Source: Chryseobacterium geocarposphaerae (lineage in GTDB: Bacteria > Bacteroidota > Bacteroidia > Flavobacteriales > Weeksellaceae). Taken from it: 64,000 nt of DNA. This document shows positions 42,574 through 52,615 of the stretch, one piece after another; position 1 is the stretch's first letter, and each line of letters opens with the position of its first letter. The stretch covers positions 930,001 to 994,000 of the forward strand of contig NZ_PGFD01000001.1 of NCBI RefSeq assembly GCF_002797535.1, in the 5' to 3' direction. Made by a program: the position numbers and the translations under genes. The notes beneath the pieces are model-generated. The model worked only from the letters and a program-made list of their open reading frames with translations, had not been told where the DNA came from and made no database searches.

Positions 42574-43740
42574 CTATTTAATTAAGAATTTTCTCACCGC
42601 AGTTTTATCTTCTGATTTGATAATGCCTAAATAAGCTCCCTTTTTCAACATTGAAACATTGATCTTTGTTTCATTTTCTGTTTTAAGCAAAGATCTTCCG
42701 GATAAATCCGTAATCTCAAAATTAAAATTCCTGATATCCTTAGGAAGCTCAATATTAAGAATATCTTTCGCAGGAATAGGATAAATTCTAACTGCATCAA
42801 GTTTATTGATCGTAATATCAGTTGTTCCCAATGTTGTACTAGCAATTGCAAAATGCTGAAGAGCACCCACCGAAGCTTTTCCTACATTATAAACATAAGT
42901 AGGATCCACATTCGCAAAAGTATCATTTACCGTATGTTCATTATGACTTCTTACCGTTTCATAAAAGCCGGTGATAATATCTCCTTGGTTTTCAAAAGGC
43001 ATATAATCTGAAGAATAAGCATTGGACATATTCGTCAGGAGCGGAGAATATAACGTAGTACAAGTTGCCAATTGCTGCGTAAAAGAGAGAGACGCAGCAT
43101 CATTTCCTGATTGGCCGCTCTGATCACTTTCACAATTAATCGTATTGTTTGTATTTCCAATTTTTCCACCTACCTGATCAATATTAAATACTACACGTAA
43201 GTTCAGCTGACGAACATTATTCTGGAATACCACATTATTTACATAGTGAGTACTTCCTACCAATCCCTGTTCTTCCCCTGAAAAGTGAATAAATTTAATA
43301 GAGTATTCCGTAGGAACATCTTTCAGGATTCTTGCCGCTTCAAGTATGATGGAAGTTCCGCTTCCGTTATCGCTTACACCAGGTCCTACGATCGTATCAT
43401 AATGACCACAGATGATAACATAAATATTAGGATATAAAGTTCCTGTTTTCGTAATGATCAGATTTTTCGATGTAGAGCTTCCATAAGTAAAAGAATCTTC
43501 CGTAATCTGGCTTGCATTATAGCCAAACGATTGGTATTTTGCTTTTAACCAATTCAAGGCATCAGTATTCGCCGTAGAACCGGTAGTTTTTACTCCTAAA
43601 TTACCAAACTCTTGCAAAAGTGTCGTAACATTCGTTTGGGAAACCTGATTGGCTCTCGTTTGATAAGCCTGTATAAAACTTTGTGCCTTACTGCAAAACC
43701 CGATAATTGATAAAAATAGGAGAGTACTGATCTTTTTCAC
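42574..43740 (-). CDS. Secreted M28-family aminopeptidase with T9SS sorting domain
   Basis: A zinc peptidase exported by the type IX system. The 388-residue protein has a signal peptide (to FCSKAQ, residue 20), then the M28 domain: GHYDT (residues 112-116, His ligand), GVSDNGSG (121-128, bridging Asp124), SGEEQGL (154-160, catalytic Glu and ligand), FNIDQVGG and a late His in SHNEHTVND. The last 70 residues (RIYPIPAKDILNIELP ... DLSGRSLL ... LKKGAYLGIIKSEDKTAVRKFLIK) are a T9SS type A C-terminal domain. It is probably extracellular or cell-surface and removed from the tail on secretion. Confidence 0.92.
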   Translation of the reverse strand: MKKISTLLFLSIIGFCSKAQSFIQAYQTRANQVSQTNVTTLLQEFGNLGVKTTGSTANTDALNWLKAKYQSFGYNASQITEDSFTYGSSTSKNLIITKTGTLYPNIYVIICGHYDTIVGPGVSDNGSGTSIILEAARILKDVPTEYSIKFIHFSGEEQGLVGSTHYVNNVVFQNNVRQLNLRVVFNIDQVGGKIGNTNNTINCESDQSGQSGNDAASLSFTQQLATCTTLYSPLLTNMSNAYSSDYMPFENQGDIITGFYETVRSHNEHTVNDTFANVDPTYVYNVGKASVGALQHFAIASTTLGTTDITINKLDAVRIYPIPAKDILNIELPKDIRNFNFEITDLSGRSLLKTENETKINVSMLKKGAYLGIIKSEDKTAVRKFLIK

Positions 43741-43776
43741 TGGAAATTCTCGATTTTAAACTTTATTAATAAATGA

Positions 43777-43808
43777 CAAATGTAGATAATAAAAAAATCC
43801 CGAGCAAA
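43777..43808 (-). promoter_or_regulatory. Probable promoter of the M28 peptidase gene
   Basis: On the minus strand TTTG (43805-43808) and TACATTTG (43777-43784) are 20 bases apart. The -33 element lies in the loop of the rplT terminator hairpin. Confidence 0.55.
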
Positions 43809-43821
43809 AAACCCGGGATTT
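43791..43821 (-). terminator. Terminator after rplT
   Basis: An eight-base stem (43795-43802 with 43814-43821, CCCG core) followed on the minus strand by a T7 run, 24 bases past the rplT stop codon. Confidence 0.75.
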
Positions 43822-43844
43822 ATATTGATAACAAAAATTTTACA

Positions 43845-44189
43845 TTATTTTACTTGATCTACAACTGCTTTGAAAGCTTCAGGGTGATTCATTGCTAAAT
43901 CTGCTAAAACTTTTCTGTTAAGCTCAATGTTGTTCTTTTTAAGAGCTCCCATAAATTGAGAGTAAGACATTCCGTGCTCTCTAGCTCCCGCGTTGATACG
44001 AGTAATCCAAAGTGCTCTGAAGTTTCTTTTCTTCTCTTTTCTACCACGGTAAGCATATTGCATTGCTTTTTCTACCGCGTTTTTAGCTACAGTCCAAACG
44101 TTCTTTCTTCTACCGAAAAAACCTTTAGCTTGCTTAAAAATTTTCTTTCTGCGTGCTCTTGAAGCTACGGCATTTACTGATCTTGGCAT
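43845..44189 (-). CDS. rplT: 50S ribosomal protein L20
   Basis: A 114-residue basic rRNA-binding protein needed early in 50S assembly. It begins [30 protein letters not shown], the unmistakable L20 start, and has the [17 protein letters not shown] segment. It is the last gene of the thrS-infC-rpmI-rplT cluster, 121 bases after rpmI. L20 represses its own operon in E. coli; whether it does here cannot be seen. Confidence 0.98.
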   Translation of the reverse strand: MPRSVNAVASRARRKKIFKQAKGFFGRRKNVWTVAKNAVEKAMQYAYRGRKEKKRNFRALWITRINAGAREHGMSYSQFMGALKKNNIELNRKVLADLAMNHPEAFKAVVDQVK

Positions 44190-44310
44190 AATTTAAATTG
44201 TTTTTTTGAAATGTGCGGTAAACTGTTTCATTACTCTTAGCTGCTCCATTTCAGGGTTAAATTGTTGAATTTGTTTGAATTCTTATAAACCGAATATAGA
44301 TTTATAAAAA

Positions 44311-44508
44311 CTACTTAATGGCTAATTGACGTTGAACGCTTTTCTCATCCACTTTAGCTACGTAAGAAGTAGTAGTAAGATTTCTCTTCTGCTTAGTTTC
44401 TTTCTTAGTTAAGATGTGGCTTTTGTAAGCATTTTTTCTTTTGATCTTACCTGTTCCAGTAAGAGCAAAACGCTTTTTAGCACCTGATTTCGTTTTTAAT
44501 TTTGGCAT
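44311..44508 (-). CDS. rpmI: 50S ribosomal protein L35
   Basis: A 65-residue basic ribosomal protein: [20 protein letters not shown] is the L35 start, and [16 protein letters not shown] follows. Between infC and rplT as in most bacteria. A -7 element (44582-44589) and a terminator-like hairpin (44658-44686) upstream suggest that rpmI-rplT have their own promoter in addition to read-through. Confidence 0.98.
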   Translation of the reverse strand: MPKLKTKSGAKKRFALTGTGKIKRKNAYKSHILTKKETKQKRNLTTTSYVAKVDEKSVQRQLAIK

Positions 44509-44581
44509 TGTTTTGCTTTTTATTGTTTTGTTATCAATATCTGTCTTGGCTATTCCTAAACATTTCAGGAATAATAGTCTG

Positions 44582-44589
44582 CAAAATTA
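44582..44589 (-). promoter_or_regulatory. Possible internal promoter for rpmI-rplT
   Basis: TAATTTTG on the minus strand fits TAnnTTTG. The leader it would make (about 65 bases) contains a 7-base inverted repeat (44551-44557 with 44567-44573). No clear -33 element. Confidence 0.4.
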
Positions 44590-44657
44590 AGAAAAAAAAA
44601 TGAGACTGAAAAAGAAATTTTCCACAACCAAGAATCCAAGATATGTAGAATATACAA

Positions 44658-44686
44658 AAAAGAGACTTCATTCAGAAATCTCTTTT
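44658..44686 (-). terminator. Terminator-like hairpin between infC and rpmI
   Basis: An eight-base stem (44658-44665 with 44679-44686) with a 13-base loop and a T-run on the minus strand, about 46 bases after the infC stop codon. It would partly uncouple infC from rpmI-rplT. Confidence 0.55.
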
Positions 44687-44731
44687 GTATGATCTTTTCA
44701 GCAGTATGTTACTTCTGAAAATTGTTTTGAA

Positions 44732-45232
44732 TTATTTAGCCGGCTTTTTAGGACTCATCATCATAATCATTCTTTTCCCTTCAAGCTTAGGAAGCTGGTC
44801 TACTTTTCCTACATGCTCCAATTCCTGAGCAAGTTTCAGAAGTAAGATCTCACCCTGATCTTTAAAGATAATCGAACGGCCTTTAAAAAATACGTAGGTC
44901 TTTAGTTTTGAACCTTCTTCAAGGAATTTTTCAGCGTGCTTTTTCTTGAATTCGTAGTCATGCTCATCAGTCTGAGGTCCGAAACGGATTTCTTTTACAA
45001 CTACTTTTACCTGCTTAGCTTTAAGCTCCTTTTGCTTTTTCTTTTGCTCGTATAAGAACTTTTTATAGTCCAATACTCTTGCAATAAATGGTTCAGCCTT
45101 ATCGGAAATTACTACAAGATCCAATTCTTGTTCCTGAGCAATCTGTCTTGCTTTGTCAATTGGATAAACTCCCGGCTCTACGTTATCGCCCACTAAACGA
45201 AGCTCTCTCACACGAATTTTATCGTTGATCAA
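44732..45232 (-). CDS. infC: Translation initiation factor IF-3 (start codon unusual)
   Basis: IF-3 binds the 30S subunit, keeps it free of 50S and rejects wrong start codons. The domain order is typical: N-domain [42 protein letters not shown], Lys-rich linker [17 protein letters not shown]-domain [25 protein letters not shown]. No ATG exists at the 5' end. A TTG at 45232 gives 166 residues, but the frame stays open for 24 more codons and reads a basic IF-3-like extension ([19 protein letters not shown]), so initiation may be at a near-cognate codon such as ATA at 45292, giving about 186 residues. E. coli infC also uses a rare start (AUU) for autoregulation. Confidence 0.93.
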   Translation of the reverse strand: MINDKIRVRELRLVGDNVEPGVYPIDKARQIAQEQELDLVVISDKAEPFIARVLDYKKFLYEQKKKQKELKAKQVKVVVKEIRFGPQTDEHDYEFKKKHAEKFLEEGSKLKTYVFFKGRSIIFKDQGEILLLKLAQELEHVGKVDQLPKLEGKRMIMMMSPKKPAK

Positions 45233-45381
45233 GTGAGCGTCCTCTTGTACCGGACGTCTCTGTGGGCCCCTGTTGTTAAATCTTTGTGCTATTGTATTAT
45301 AATTTTATTGGTTAACTTCTATTTTATTAATCATTCTGAATAAAATTAATTTTAAAAGTATTCGGAATGATATTTTTAGAT

Positions 45382-47319
45382 TTAAGCATTAAACTCAAAT
45401 CCTGTTTTTGATGCTTCTTTGAAATAAGTAACGAAATCTTCAATCTTCATTACTCCTAAATCACCTTCACCACGTCTTCTTACAGAAATTGTGCCATCAT
45501 TTTCTTCATTTTCTCCCACTACAATCATGAACGGAATCTTCTTCAATTCTGCATCACGGATTTTTTTACCCGTTTTCTCATTTCTGTCATCAATTAGTCC
45601 GCTAATATCGTGATTTTCCAGTAATTGAGAAACTTTTTTAGCATAATCTACATATTTCTCACTGATTGGCAAGATGATAAATTGATCCGGAGCCAGCCAT
45701 AATGGGAAATCTCCAGCTGTATTTTCAATCAAAATCGCAATAAACCTTTCCATAGAACCAAATGGTGCTCTGTGGATCATTACCGGTCTGTGCTTTTCAC
45801 CATCGTTTCCTGTATACCAAAGATCGAATCTTTCCGGTAAGTTATAATCCACCTGAATGGTTCCAAGCTGCCATTTTCTGCCTAAAGCATCTTTCACCAT
45901 GAAATCCAGTTTAGGGCCATAGAATGCAGCTTCTCCGTATTCGGTTACAGTATTTAAGCCTTTTTCAGTAGCAGCCGTTACAATTGCATTTTCAGCTTTC
46001 TCCCAATTTTCATCGGTTCCGATATATTTTTCTTTATTATCCGGATCTCTTAATGAAATTTGTGCCGTAAAATCAGCAAAGCCTAATGACCCGAAAACAT
46101 AAAGAACCAAATCGATCGTTTTCTTAAATTCATCCATCAACTGATCCGGAGTACAGAATAAATGTGCATCATCCTGAGTAAATCCACGAACCCTTGTTAA
46201 TCCATGAAGTTCTCCACTTTGCTCATATCTGTATACCGTACCAAATTCTGCATATCTTTTTGGTAAATCTCTATAGCTCCATTGCGAAGTTTTGTAGATT
46301 TCACAGTGGTGAGGACAGTTCATTGGCTTCAGCAAGAATTCTTCTCCTTCGTTTGGGGTTTTAATCGGCTGGAAGCTGTCTGCTCCGTACTTATCCCAGT
46401 GTCCTGAAGTTACATATAATTCTTTTGCTCCAATGTGTGGAGAAATTACAAATTCGTAACCTGCTTTTTTCTGAGCTTCTGAAAGGAAATTCTCTAATTT
46501 CTTTCTTAAAGCTGCTCCTTTTGGCAACCATAAAGGTAATCCCTGACCAACTTTTTCAGAAAAAGCAAAAATTCCCAGTTCTTTACCTAATTTTCTGTGA
46601 TCTCTTTTTTTAGCTTCTTCTAAAAGCTCCAGATATTCTGTTAAATCTTTCTGCTTTGGGAAAGAAATACCGTAAACTCTTGTTAGCTGAGGATTTTTTT
46701 CGTTTCCTCTCCAGTATGCTCCTGCTGCATTTAAAACTTTGAACGCTTTTACAATGCTTGTATTCGGAATATGTCCTCCACGACAAAGATCAGTGAAATT
46801 GTCGTGAGTTACGAAAGTGATTTCTCCATCATTCAGATTAGAGATCAGTTCCACTTTATAAGGATTATCCGCATATACTTTTAAAGCTTCTTCTTTAGAA
46901 ACAGGGTATAATGAGAATGTTGAGCCTTTCTTAGCGTTTTCCAACACTTTTTTCTCAATTTTCTCAAAATCTTTATCAGATAAACTCTCGTCACCGAAAT
47001 CTACATCATAATAGAATCCTTTTTCTATGGCAGGACCAATTGTCAACTTAGCATTAGGATAAAATTCAAGGATAGCCTGCGCCAAAAGGTGGGCAGAAGA
47101 ATGCCAGAAAGCTTTCTTTCCAAGATCATCATTCCAGGTCAACAATTGTACCGTAGCATCCGTGGTTATAGGTGTGGTCGTCTCTACTTGTTTGTCGTTT
47201 ACAACTGCGGAGATGGTATTTCTAGCCAATCCCTCGCTTATAGATTTTGCCACATCTAGCGGAGTAACTCCCGCCTCGAATTCTCTGACACTATTGTCTG
47301 GAAGTGTAATTTTTATCAT
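45382..47319 (-). CDS. thrS: Threonyl-tRNA synthetase
   Basis: A class II synthetase charging tRNA-Thr. The 645-residue protein has the TGS domain (about 1-61), the editing domain with [10 protein letters not shown] (HxxxH, about 75-84) and GFYYDVDF, the second editing motif CRGGHIPNT (about 179), then the catalytic core: motif 2 region [26 protein letters not shown] (about 360-390), zinc ligand Cys in MNCPHHCE, and motif 3 [11 protein letters not shown]. The anticodon-binding domain closes it. It heads the thrS-infC-rpmI-rplT cluster; TATTTTTG on the minus strand at 47344-47351 is a likely -7 element. Confidence 0.98.
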   Translation of the reverse strand: MIKITLPDNSVREFEAGVTPLDVAKSISEGLARNTISAVVNDKQVETTTPITTDATVQLLTWNDDLGKKAFWHSSAHLLAQAILEFYPNAKLTIGPAIEKGFYYDVDFGDESLSDKDFEKIEKKVLENAKKGSTFSLYPVSKEEALKVYADNPYKVELISNLNDGEITFVTHDNFTDLCRGGHIPNTSIVKAFKVLNAAGAYWRGNEKNPQLTRVYGISFPKQKDLTEYLELLEEAKKRDHRKLGKELGIFAFSEKVGQGLPLWLPKGAALRKKLENFLSEAQKKAGYEFVISPHIGAKELYVTSGHWDKYGADSFQPIKTPNEGEEFLLKPMNCPHHCEIYKTSQWSYRDLPKRYAEFGTVYRYEQSGELHGLTRVRGFTQDDAHLFCTPDQLMDEFKKTIDLVLYVFGSLGFADFTAQISLRDPDNKEKYIGTDENWEKAENAIVTAATEKGLNTVTEYGEAAFYGPKLDFMVKDALGRKWQLGTIQVDYNLPERFDLWYTGNDGEKHRPVMIHRAPFGSMERFIAILIENTAGDFPLWLAPDQFIILPISEKYVDYAKKVSQLLENHDISGLIDDRNEKTGKKIRDAELKKIPFMIVVGENEENDGTISVRRRGEGDLGVMKIEDFVTYFKEASKTGFEFNA

Positions 47320-47343
47320 TGTTTACTAAGAAATTTTAAGATG

Positions 47344-47351
47344 CAAAAATA
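47344..47351 (-). promoter_or_regulatory. -7 element of the thrS promoter
   Basis: TATTTTTG on the minus strand fits TAnnTTTG and ends 25 bases upstream of the thrS start. No -33 TTG was found at the right distance. Confidence 0.45.
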
Positions 47352-47412
47352 CGCATTTTTTAGTTAAAATACTATATCCGCACCTACTTAAACCCAGAAT
47401 TAATATTAAATA

Positions 47413-47565
47413 ATGAAAAAAATATTTTTAGTATTCTCAATTACAATTTCCATATTCAGTTTTTCCCAGAAAAAATCATCAAAATTTTCAGTGACTTATA
47501 ACAAAAATATTGAAACCTATTTTCTTGCAGAACCATTAAGTTTAAAGAATATTAAGCCACTTTGA
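47413..47565 (+). pseudogene. Remnant of a secreted protein gene
   Basis: A short frame encodes 50 residues: a clear signal peptide (MKKIFLVFSITISIFSFSQ, residues 1-19) and about 30 mature residues (KKSSKFSVTYNKNIETYFLAEPLSL...) before a TGA. The frame continues for 19 sense codons after that stop, then a TAA. It looks like the 5' end of a larger secreted-protein gene (the IETYFLAE words recall DUF4932-like proteins, weakly) that has been truncated. Could also be a real small secreted peptide. Confidence 0.45.
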
Positions 47566-47629
47566 TTCAAAATCTATCTTAATAATGAAATCTTAACATT
47601 TTCAAAATTAAAGAATTACGTTTAAGAAA

Positions 47630-49174
47630 TCAACGTCTTCTTTTATATCTTACTTTTTCCTTTATAATTTCAATCACATCCACATTTCTTACTTTGGATT
47701 TTACCCAACCGTGAATATCTATATAAAACAAAGATCTACGATAATATTCATTCTCAGCAAAAACCTCTAGCTTCTTATCAAATTCTTTAAAGGAATTCAA
47801 TTGTTTGTCCGGGGTTAAATTATTCAGGTTTTTAAAGAATTTAATGCTTTCAAAATGAAACTCATCCGGCTTTTTCATTTTTTTTGTGAATTTTGAAGCC
47901 GCTTTTATAAACTCATCATAATCTTCATCATTACCCGACTCATGTTTTGCCATTAAAATCAGAATTCTTGTATGGAACAGCAGGTCTTCCTGCACATTTC
48001 CTTTAGATTCAATGACTTTTAATGAATATTTTATCGACTCTTTAAACTTCTTACTACCAAAAAACATGGCTGCCATTTTCAGGTAAAGAATCATGAAATG
48101 ATGCTCATCTATTTTATCACGGAATCTTTCCATTTTAAGTTCAATTTCCGGAATCAGCTTAGAGCCGGAAAAGAATTCACCTTTCACAAAGTGAATGTTC
48201 ATTAAGGTATTATAATAGGTCAGAAAGACAAGTGATTGAATATTTTCATTTTGAGCAAAACTTGAAGAATGAACAATTTCATTAAATTCATTGAAGCTGT
48301 CTTCCAGAATATCAATATTTCCATATAAAAACAGGATTTTCAGGAGGTAGGTATTTCCTTTAATGTACCATACAGGATGACTTACAATCATGTCCGGATT
48401 TTTGTGAAATAAATCCACCCACTGATAAGCATACTTTAATGTGTATTTATATTCCTGAAGCAATTGGTTCTTCCAGACATGCGCTTTAAAATACCATAAT
48501 TTCTCAGTAAAATTCAGTTTTTCAAAATTAATCTTCTGAATCTGAGCATTAAATATTTCCATAATTTCAGCTCTGTCTTCATCATTTTTCACATAACCAT
48601 GCGTCAGCATTTCACTGTACAATTTCAGTGACAGATTGGACAGTTCCGTAGCATAATGGTTTTGTTTACTGATTTCGGTAGACTGTTGGATCAATTCCTC
48701 TGCACGACCTTCAATACTTCGCGTAATAAACTGTGATTCAATTACTTTCTCCAGATTTATAATTTCCGAAGCAATACTTTTTTCGTCTAAACCTAAAGCC
48801 GATTGTTTCGTTTTATCTAAAATCTTCAGTGCTTGTTTATAAAGTCCTTTCTGATATAAAATATTCGCAAAATCAAGCTGCTCACGGAGTTGTATTCTAT
48901 AGTTCTGATGACTGGGATTCATTCTTAAACTCACCAAAATCTGTTTATAAAGATGAGCTTTTAGATTTGACAGTTGCTGTTTGGTTGAAATTTTCTTCTC
49001 AATAATGATATTTTCATCATATTCCTTCATCTTATCAATCTCTGAAAATAAGAGAAGAAATTTAGCATCCACATTAATCCCGAGACGGTTTACATAGAGC
49101 TTGAATTGCCTTTTTTCAGAGGTTGTTAATGACTTAATCAATACAAATAAAAAATCTTTCTGCAATTCTGCCAT
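47630..49174 (-). CDS. Flavobacterial helical-repeat protein of unknown function
   Basis: A 514-residue protein without signal peptide or membrane helix. It starts with FLFVLIKSLTTSEKRQFKLYVNRLG, a stretch I associate with conserved flavobacterial proteins of unknown function. The rest is a chain of amphipathic helices resembling TPR-like repeats (for example DFANILYQKGLYKQALKILDKTKQSA and YLKMAAMFFGSKKFKESIKYSLKVIES). It ends in a strongly basic tail (KEKVRYKRRR), which might bind nucleic acid. It stands alone between the thrS cluster and the leu operon. Function unknown. Confidence 0.8.
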   Translation of the reverse strand: MAELQKDFLFVLIKSLTTSEKRQFKLYVNRLGINVDAKFLLLFSEIDKMKEYDENIIIEKKISTKQQLSNLKAHLYKQILVSLRMNPSHQNYRIQLREQLDFANILYQKGLYKQALKILDKTKQSALGLDEKSIASEIINLEKVIESQFITRSIEGRAEELIQQSTEISKQNHYATELSNLSLKLYSEMLTHGYVKNDEDRAEIMEIFNAQIQKINFEKLNFTEKLWYFKAHVWKNQLLQEYKYTLKYAYQWVDLFHKNPDMIVSHPVWYIKGNTYLLKILFLYGNIDILEDSFNEFNEIVHSSSFAQNENIQSLVFLTYYNTLMNIHFVKGEFFSGSKLIPEIELKMERFRDKIDEHHFMILYLKMAAMFFGSKKFKESIKYSLKVIESKGNVQEDLLFHTRILILMAKHESGNDEDYDEFIKAASKFTKKMKKPDEFHFESIKFFKNLNNLTPDKQLNSFKEFDKKLEVFAENEYYRRSLFYIDIHGWVKSKVRNVDVIEIIKEKVRYKRRR

Positions 49175-49287
49175 TGTAAATTTATAGAATTTAAAGCACT
49201 GTTATTCAAATAATTAGATTTAAAAATCAATATTTTGAGTATTGTAATTTTTATAGAAACCGAAAATTAAAAACCTTTTCAACTTTC

Positions 49288-49295
49288 TAGTTTTG
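49288..49295 (+). promoter_or_regulatory. -7 element of the leu operon
   Basis: TAGTTTTG matches TAnnTTTG, 26 bases upstream of leuA. No leader peptide with Leu codons or attenuator hairpin was seen in the 147-base gap. Confidence 0.4.
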
Positions 49296-49321
49296 AATCA
49301 AAATTAAGTAAAAACTTCATT

Positions 49322-50485
49322 ATGAATTCCGAAAAAGTCGAAATTTTTGATACCACATTGCGTGATGGAGAGCAGGTTCCGGGGTGTAAATTAAATACCG
49401 AACAAAAATTAATTATCGCTGAAAAACTGGACGAGCTGGGTGTAGATGTTATCGAAGCCGGTTTTCCAATTTCCAGCCCAGGAGATTTTCATTCGGTTTC
49501 TGAGATTTCAAAACTGGTAAAAAACGCGAAGGTTTGCGGATTGACAAGAGCCAATCAAAAAGACATCGATACGGCTGCAGAAGCTTTAAGATATGCTAAA
49601 AGACCAAGAATACATACAGGAATCGGAACTTCGGATTCTCATATTAAATTCAAATTCAATTCGAACAGGGAAGATATTATCGAAAGGGCTGTTCAGGCTG
49701 TAAAATATGCTAAAACCTTCGTAGAAGATGTAGAGTTCTATGCCGAAGATGCAGGAAGAACAGATAACGAATATTTGGCAAAAGTTTGTGAAGCTGTAAT
49801 CAAAGCCGGAGCTACAGTGCTGAATATTCCAGACACAACCGGATATTGTTTACCCGAAGAATATGGGAAAAAAATAAAATTTTTGAGAGAGAATGTAAAT
49901 GGCATTGACAAGGCAATTCTGTCTTGTCACTGTCATAACGATTTGGGAATGGCAACCGCAAATTCTATTGCAGGAATCGTAAACGGAGCCAGACAGATCG
50001 AATGTACCATCAACGGACTTGGAGAAAGAGCCGGAAATACAGCTTTGGAAGAAGTGGTAATGATTCTCAGACAACATACACACTTAAAATTATATACTGA
50101 CGTTCAGTCCAAAATGCTCAACCCTATGAGCATTTTGGTTTCTGAATTGATGGGAATGCCGGTTCAGCCTAACAAAGCAATTGTCGGCTCAAATGCTTTT
50201 GCCCACAGTTCAGGAATTCATCAGGATGGTGTCATCAAAAACAGAGAAACGTACGAAATCATAGATCCGGAAGAAGTAGGGGTAAATGCATCTACAATTG
50301 TCTTAACAGCAAGAAGCGGACGTTCAGCTTTAGCCTACAGATTCAAGCATATCGGTTTTGATGTTACTAAAAACGAGCTTGATTTTTTATATCAGGAATT
50401 TCTGAAAGTCGCCGATATGAAAAAAGAAGTCAACAATGATGATTTAAGCTCTATCATCGAAAGAGTGACAAAAAAAATAGGGTAG
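49322..50485 (+). CDS. leuA: 2-isopropylmalate synthase, short form
   Basis: Condenses acetyl-CoA with 2-oxoisovalerate, the first committed step to leucine. The 387-residue protein contains the DRE-TIM barrel: [12 protein letters not shown] (residues 9-20), [15 protein letters not shown] with the metal-binding HxH (about 200), and [17 protein letters not shown] (about 226-243). It stops after the lid region and lacks the C-terminal leucine-binding regulatory domain of the approximately 520-residue enzymes. Homocitrate or citramalate synthase are alternatives by fold, but the following leuC-leuD-leuB genes support leucine. Confidence 0.92.
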   Translation: MNSEKVEIFDTTLRDGEQVPGCKLNTEQKLIIAEKLDELGVDVIEAGFPISSPGDFHSVSEISKLVKNAKVCGLTRANQKDIDTAAEALRYAKRPRIHTGIGTSDSHIKFKFNSNREDIIERAVQAVKYAKTFVEDVEFYAEDAGRTDNEYLAKVCEAVIKAGATVLNIPDTTGYCLPEEYGKKIKFLRENVNGIDKAILSCHCHNDLGMATANSIAGIVNGARQIECTINGLGERAGNTALEEVVMILRQHTHLKLYTDVQSKMLNPMSILVSELMGMPVQPNKAIVGSNAFAHSSGIHQDGVIKNRETYEIIDPEEVGVNASTIVLTARSGRSALAYRFKHIGFDVTKNELDFLYQEFLKVADMKKEVNNDDLSSIIERVTKKIG

Positions 50486-50515
50486 GATAATTGATTTAAA
50501 TGTGTTAAAATTAAA

Positions 50516-51898
50516 ATGAACAACGATAAAAAAACTCTTTTTGACAAAGTTTGGGATGCCCACGTTGTAGAAACGATTCCGGACGGACCTCAAATTATAT
50601 ACATCGACAAACATCTGATTCACGAAGTAACAAGTCCACAGGCTTTTGCAGAACTGGAATCCAGAAACTTAAAAATATTCAGACCCAAACAGATTGTTGC
50701 TACAGCCGATCACAATGTTCCGACACTGGATCAGGACAAACCGATCCGTGATGATTCTTCTAGAAATCAGGTTGAACAATTAACGGAAAATTGCAGAAAA
50801 AATAATATCGAGCTCTACGGATTAGGACATCAATATCAAGGGATTGTCCACATCATTGCTCCGGAATTAGGCGTTACACAGCCTGGAATGAGTATTGTCT
50901 GTGGTGATAGTCATACTTCAACGCATGGTGCTTTTGGTTCTATTGCTTTTGGCATCGGGACCAGTCAGGTGGCACAGGTTTTTGCGAGCCAATGTCTACT
51001 GCTGAACAAACCAAAATCAATGAGAATTACTGTAAATGGTAAACTCAATAAGAATGTTCAGCCTAAAGATGTGATTTTATATATCATATCAAAAGTAGGA
51101 ACTGATGGCGGAACAGGATATTTTTGTGAATATGCCGGAAATGTTTTCGAAGAAATGTCGATGGAAGGCAGAATGACTGTTTGTAATATGAGCATTGAAA
51201 TGGGAGCCAGAGGCGGAATGATTGCTCCTGATGAAACCACTTTCAACTATGTCAAAGGCAGGACTTTCGCTCCAAAAGAAGAAGAATGGGAAGAGAAACT
51301 AGAATATTGGAAAACTCTAAAAACAGATGATGAAGCGGTTTTTGATGCAGAATTTTCTTTCGATGCTTCTGAAATTTATCCGATGGTAACTTACGGAACC
51401 AATCCTGGGATGGGAATTTCTATCAACCAGAGCATTCCGAATCCGCAAAATGAATCTGAGGAAAAAGCTTTGAAATATATGGGTTTAAAAGCCGGACAAG
51501 TTCTTTCCGATATTAAAGTTAATTATGTTTTCATCGGAAGCTGCACGAATGCAAGAATTGAAGATTTCCGTTCAGCAGCCAATTATATTAAAGGAAAAAG
51601 CAAGTCAGAACACGTTCAGGCTTTAATTGTTCCGGGTTCTCAACAGGTGGTAAAACAGATTTTTGAAGAAGGATTAGACAAAATTTTCAATGAAGCCGGT
51701 TTCCAGATCAGGCAACCAGGATGTTCCGCATGTTTAGCTATGAATGATGATAAAATTCCGGAAGGAGAGTACTGTGTCTCCACTTCCAACAGGAATTTTG
51801 AGGGAAGGCAAGGACAAGGAGCCCGAACCATTTTAGCAAGCCCTTTAACAGCTGCAAAGGTTGCCATTGAAGGGAAAATATCAGTTTTTGAAAACTAA
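50516..51898 (+). CDS. leuC: 3-isopropylmalate dehydratase large subunit
   Basis: An aconitase-family enzyme isomerising 2- to 3-isopropylmalate together with LeuD. The 460-residue length is right. Iron-sulfur ligands are visible in [13 protein letters not shown] (one Cys, about residue 344) and GCSACLAMN (two Cys, about 404-407). Other signatures: [24 protein letters not shown] and [19 protein letters not shown]. It follows leuA by 30 bases. Confidence 0.97.
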   Translation: MNNDKKTLFDKVWDAHVVETIPDGPQIIYIDKHLIHEVTSPQAFAELESRNLKIFRPKQIVATADHNVPTLDQDKPIRDDSSRNQVEQLTENCRKNNIELYGLGHQYQGIVHIIAPELGVTQPGMSIVCGDSHTSTHGAFGSIAFGIGTSQVAQVFASQCLLLNKPKSMRITVNGKLNKNVQPKDVILYIISKVGTDGGTGYFCEYAGNVFEEMSMEGRMTVCNMSIEMGARGGMIAPDETTFNYVKGRTFAPKEEEWEEKLEYWKTLKTDDEAVFDAEFSFDASEIYPMVTYGTNPGMGISINQSIPNPQNESEEKALKYMGLKAGQVLSDIKVNYVFIGSCTNARIEDFRSAANYIKGKSKSEHVQALIVPGSQQVVKQIFEEGLDKIFNEAGFQIRQPGCSACLAMNDDKIPEGEYCVSTSNRNFEGRQGQGARTILASPLTAAKVAIEGKISVFEN

Positions 51899-52015
51899 TG
51901 ATAAAGTGAATTTATTTCTTCATAAGTGAAAGGTAAGAGGTGAATATAAAAACAATTAAAATTCACCATTGACTTGCAAAGCAAAATTCACATTTCACAT
52001 TAATAATTTAACACA

Positions 52016-52615
52016 ATGCAAAAATTAGTCATTATAAAATCCCGGGCAATTCCTTTGCCGGTTGAAAATATAGATACAGACCAGATTATTCCTGCCAGGT
52101 TTTTAAAAAGTATTGATAAAAACGGTTTCGGAGATAATCTTTTCAGAGACTGGCGTTATAATGTTCATACGAATGAGCCTAATCCCGATTTCGTTTTGAA
52201 TAATCCGACATACAGCGGTGAAATCCTTGTAGCAGGAAATAATTTCGGTTGTGGAAGCAGTCGTGAACACGCTGCCTGGTCTTTAACAGATTATGGTTTT
52301 AAGGTCGTTATTTCAAGTTTTTTTGCTGATATTTTTAAGGGAAATGCTTTAAATAACGGATTATTGCCGGTAAAAGTTTCAGAAGAATTTTTAAAAGAAA
52401 TCCTGAACGATATTACCGAAAATCCCGAAAAGGAAATTCTGGTAGATGTTGAGCAACAAACCATTACTTTCAACGATAAAAGCGAAAGTTTTGAAATTGA
52501 TTCGTATAAAAAAATATGCCTGATGAACGGTTATGATGATATTGATTTTTTAATAAGCAGAAAACAGGCAATCCAGGAATTTGAATTAAAGACACAAAAA
52601 GTATATGAAAACTGA
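52016..52615 (+). CDS. leuD: 3-isopropylmalate dehydratase small subunit
   Basis: The swivel-domain partner of LeuC. The 199-residue protein shows [14 protein letters not shown] (residues 19-32), [21 protein letters not shown] (about 78-98) and an [20 protein letters not shown] segment, all family hallmarks. Its end overlaps the leuB start by 11 bases. The 117-base gap after leuC holds only AT-rich sequence with a loosely repeated TTCAC/GTGAA pattern. Confidence 0.97.
   Translation: MQKLVIIKSRAIPLPVENIDTDQIIPARFLKSIDKNGFGDNLFRDWRYNVHTNEPNPDFVLNNPTYSGEILVAGNNFGCGSSREHAAWSLTDYGFKVVISSFFADIFKGNALNNGLLPVKVSEEFLKEILNDITENPEKEILVDVEQQTITFNDKSESFEIDSYKKICLMNGYDDIDFLISRKQAIQEFELKTQKVYEN

Noticed and set aside
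49175-49321. A leucine leader peptide before leuA
   Set aside because: No start codon followed by a Leu-rich short frame and no terminator hairpin could be found in this gap.
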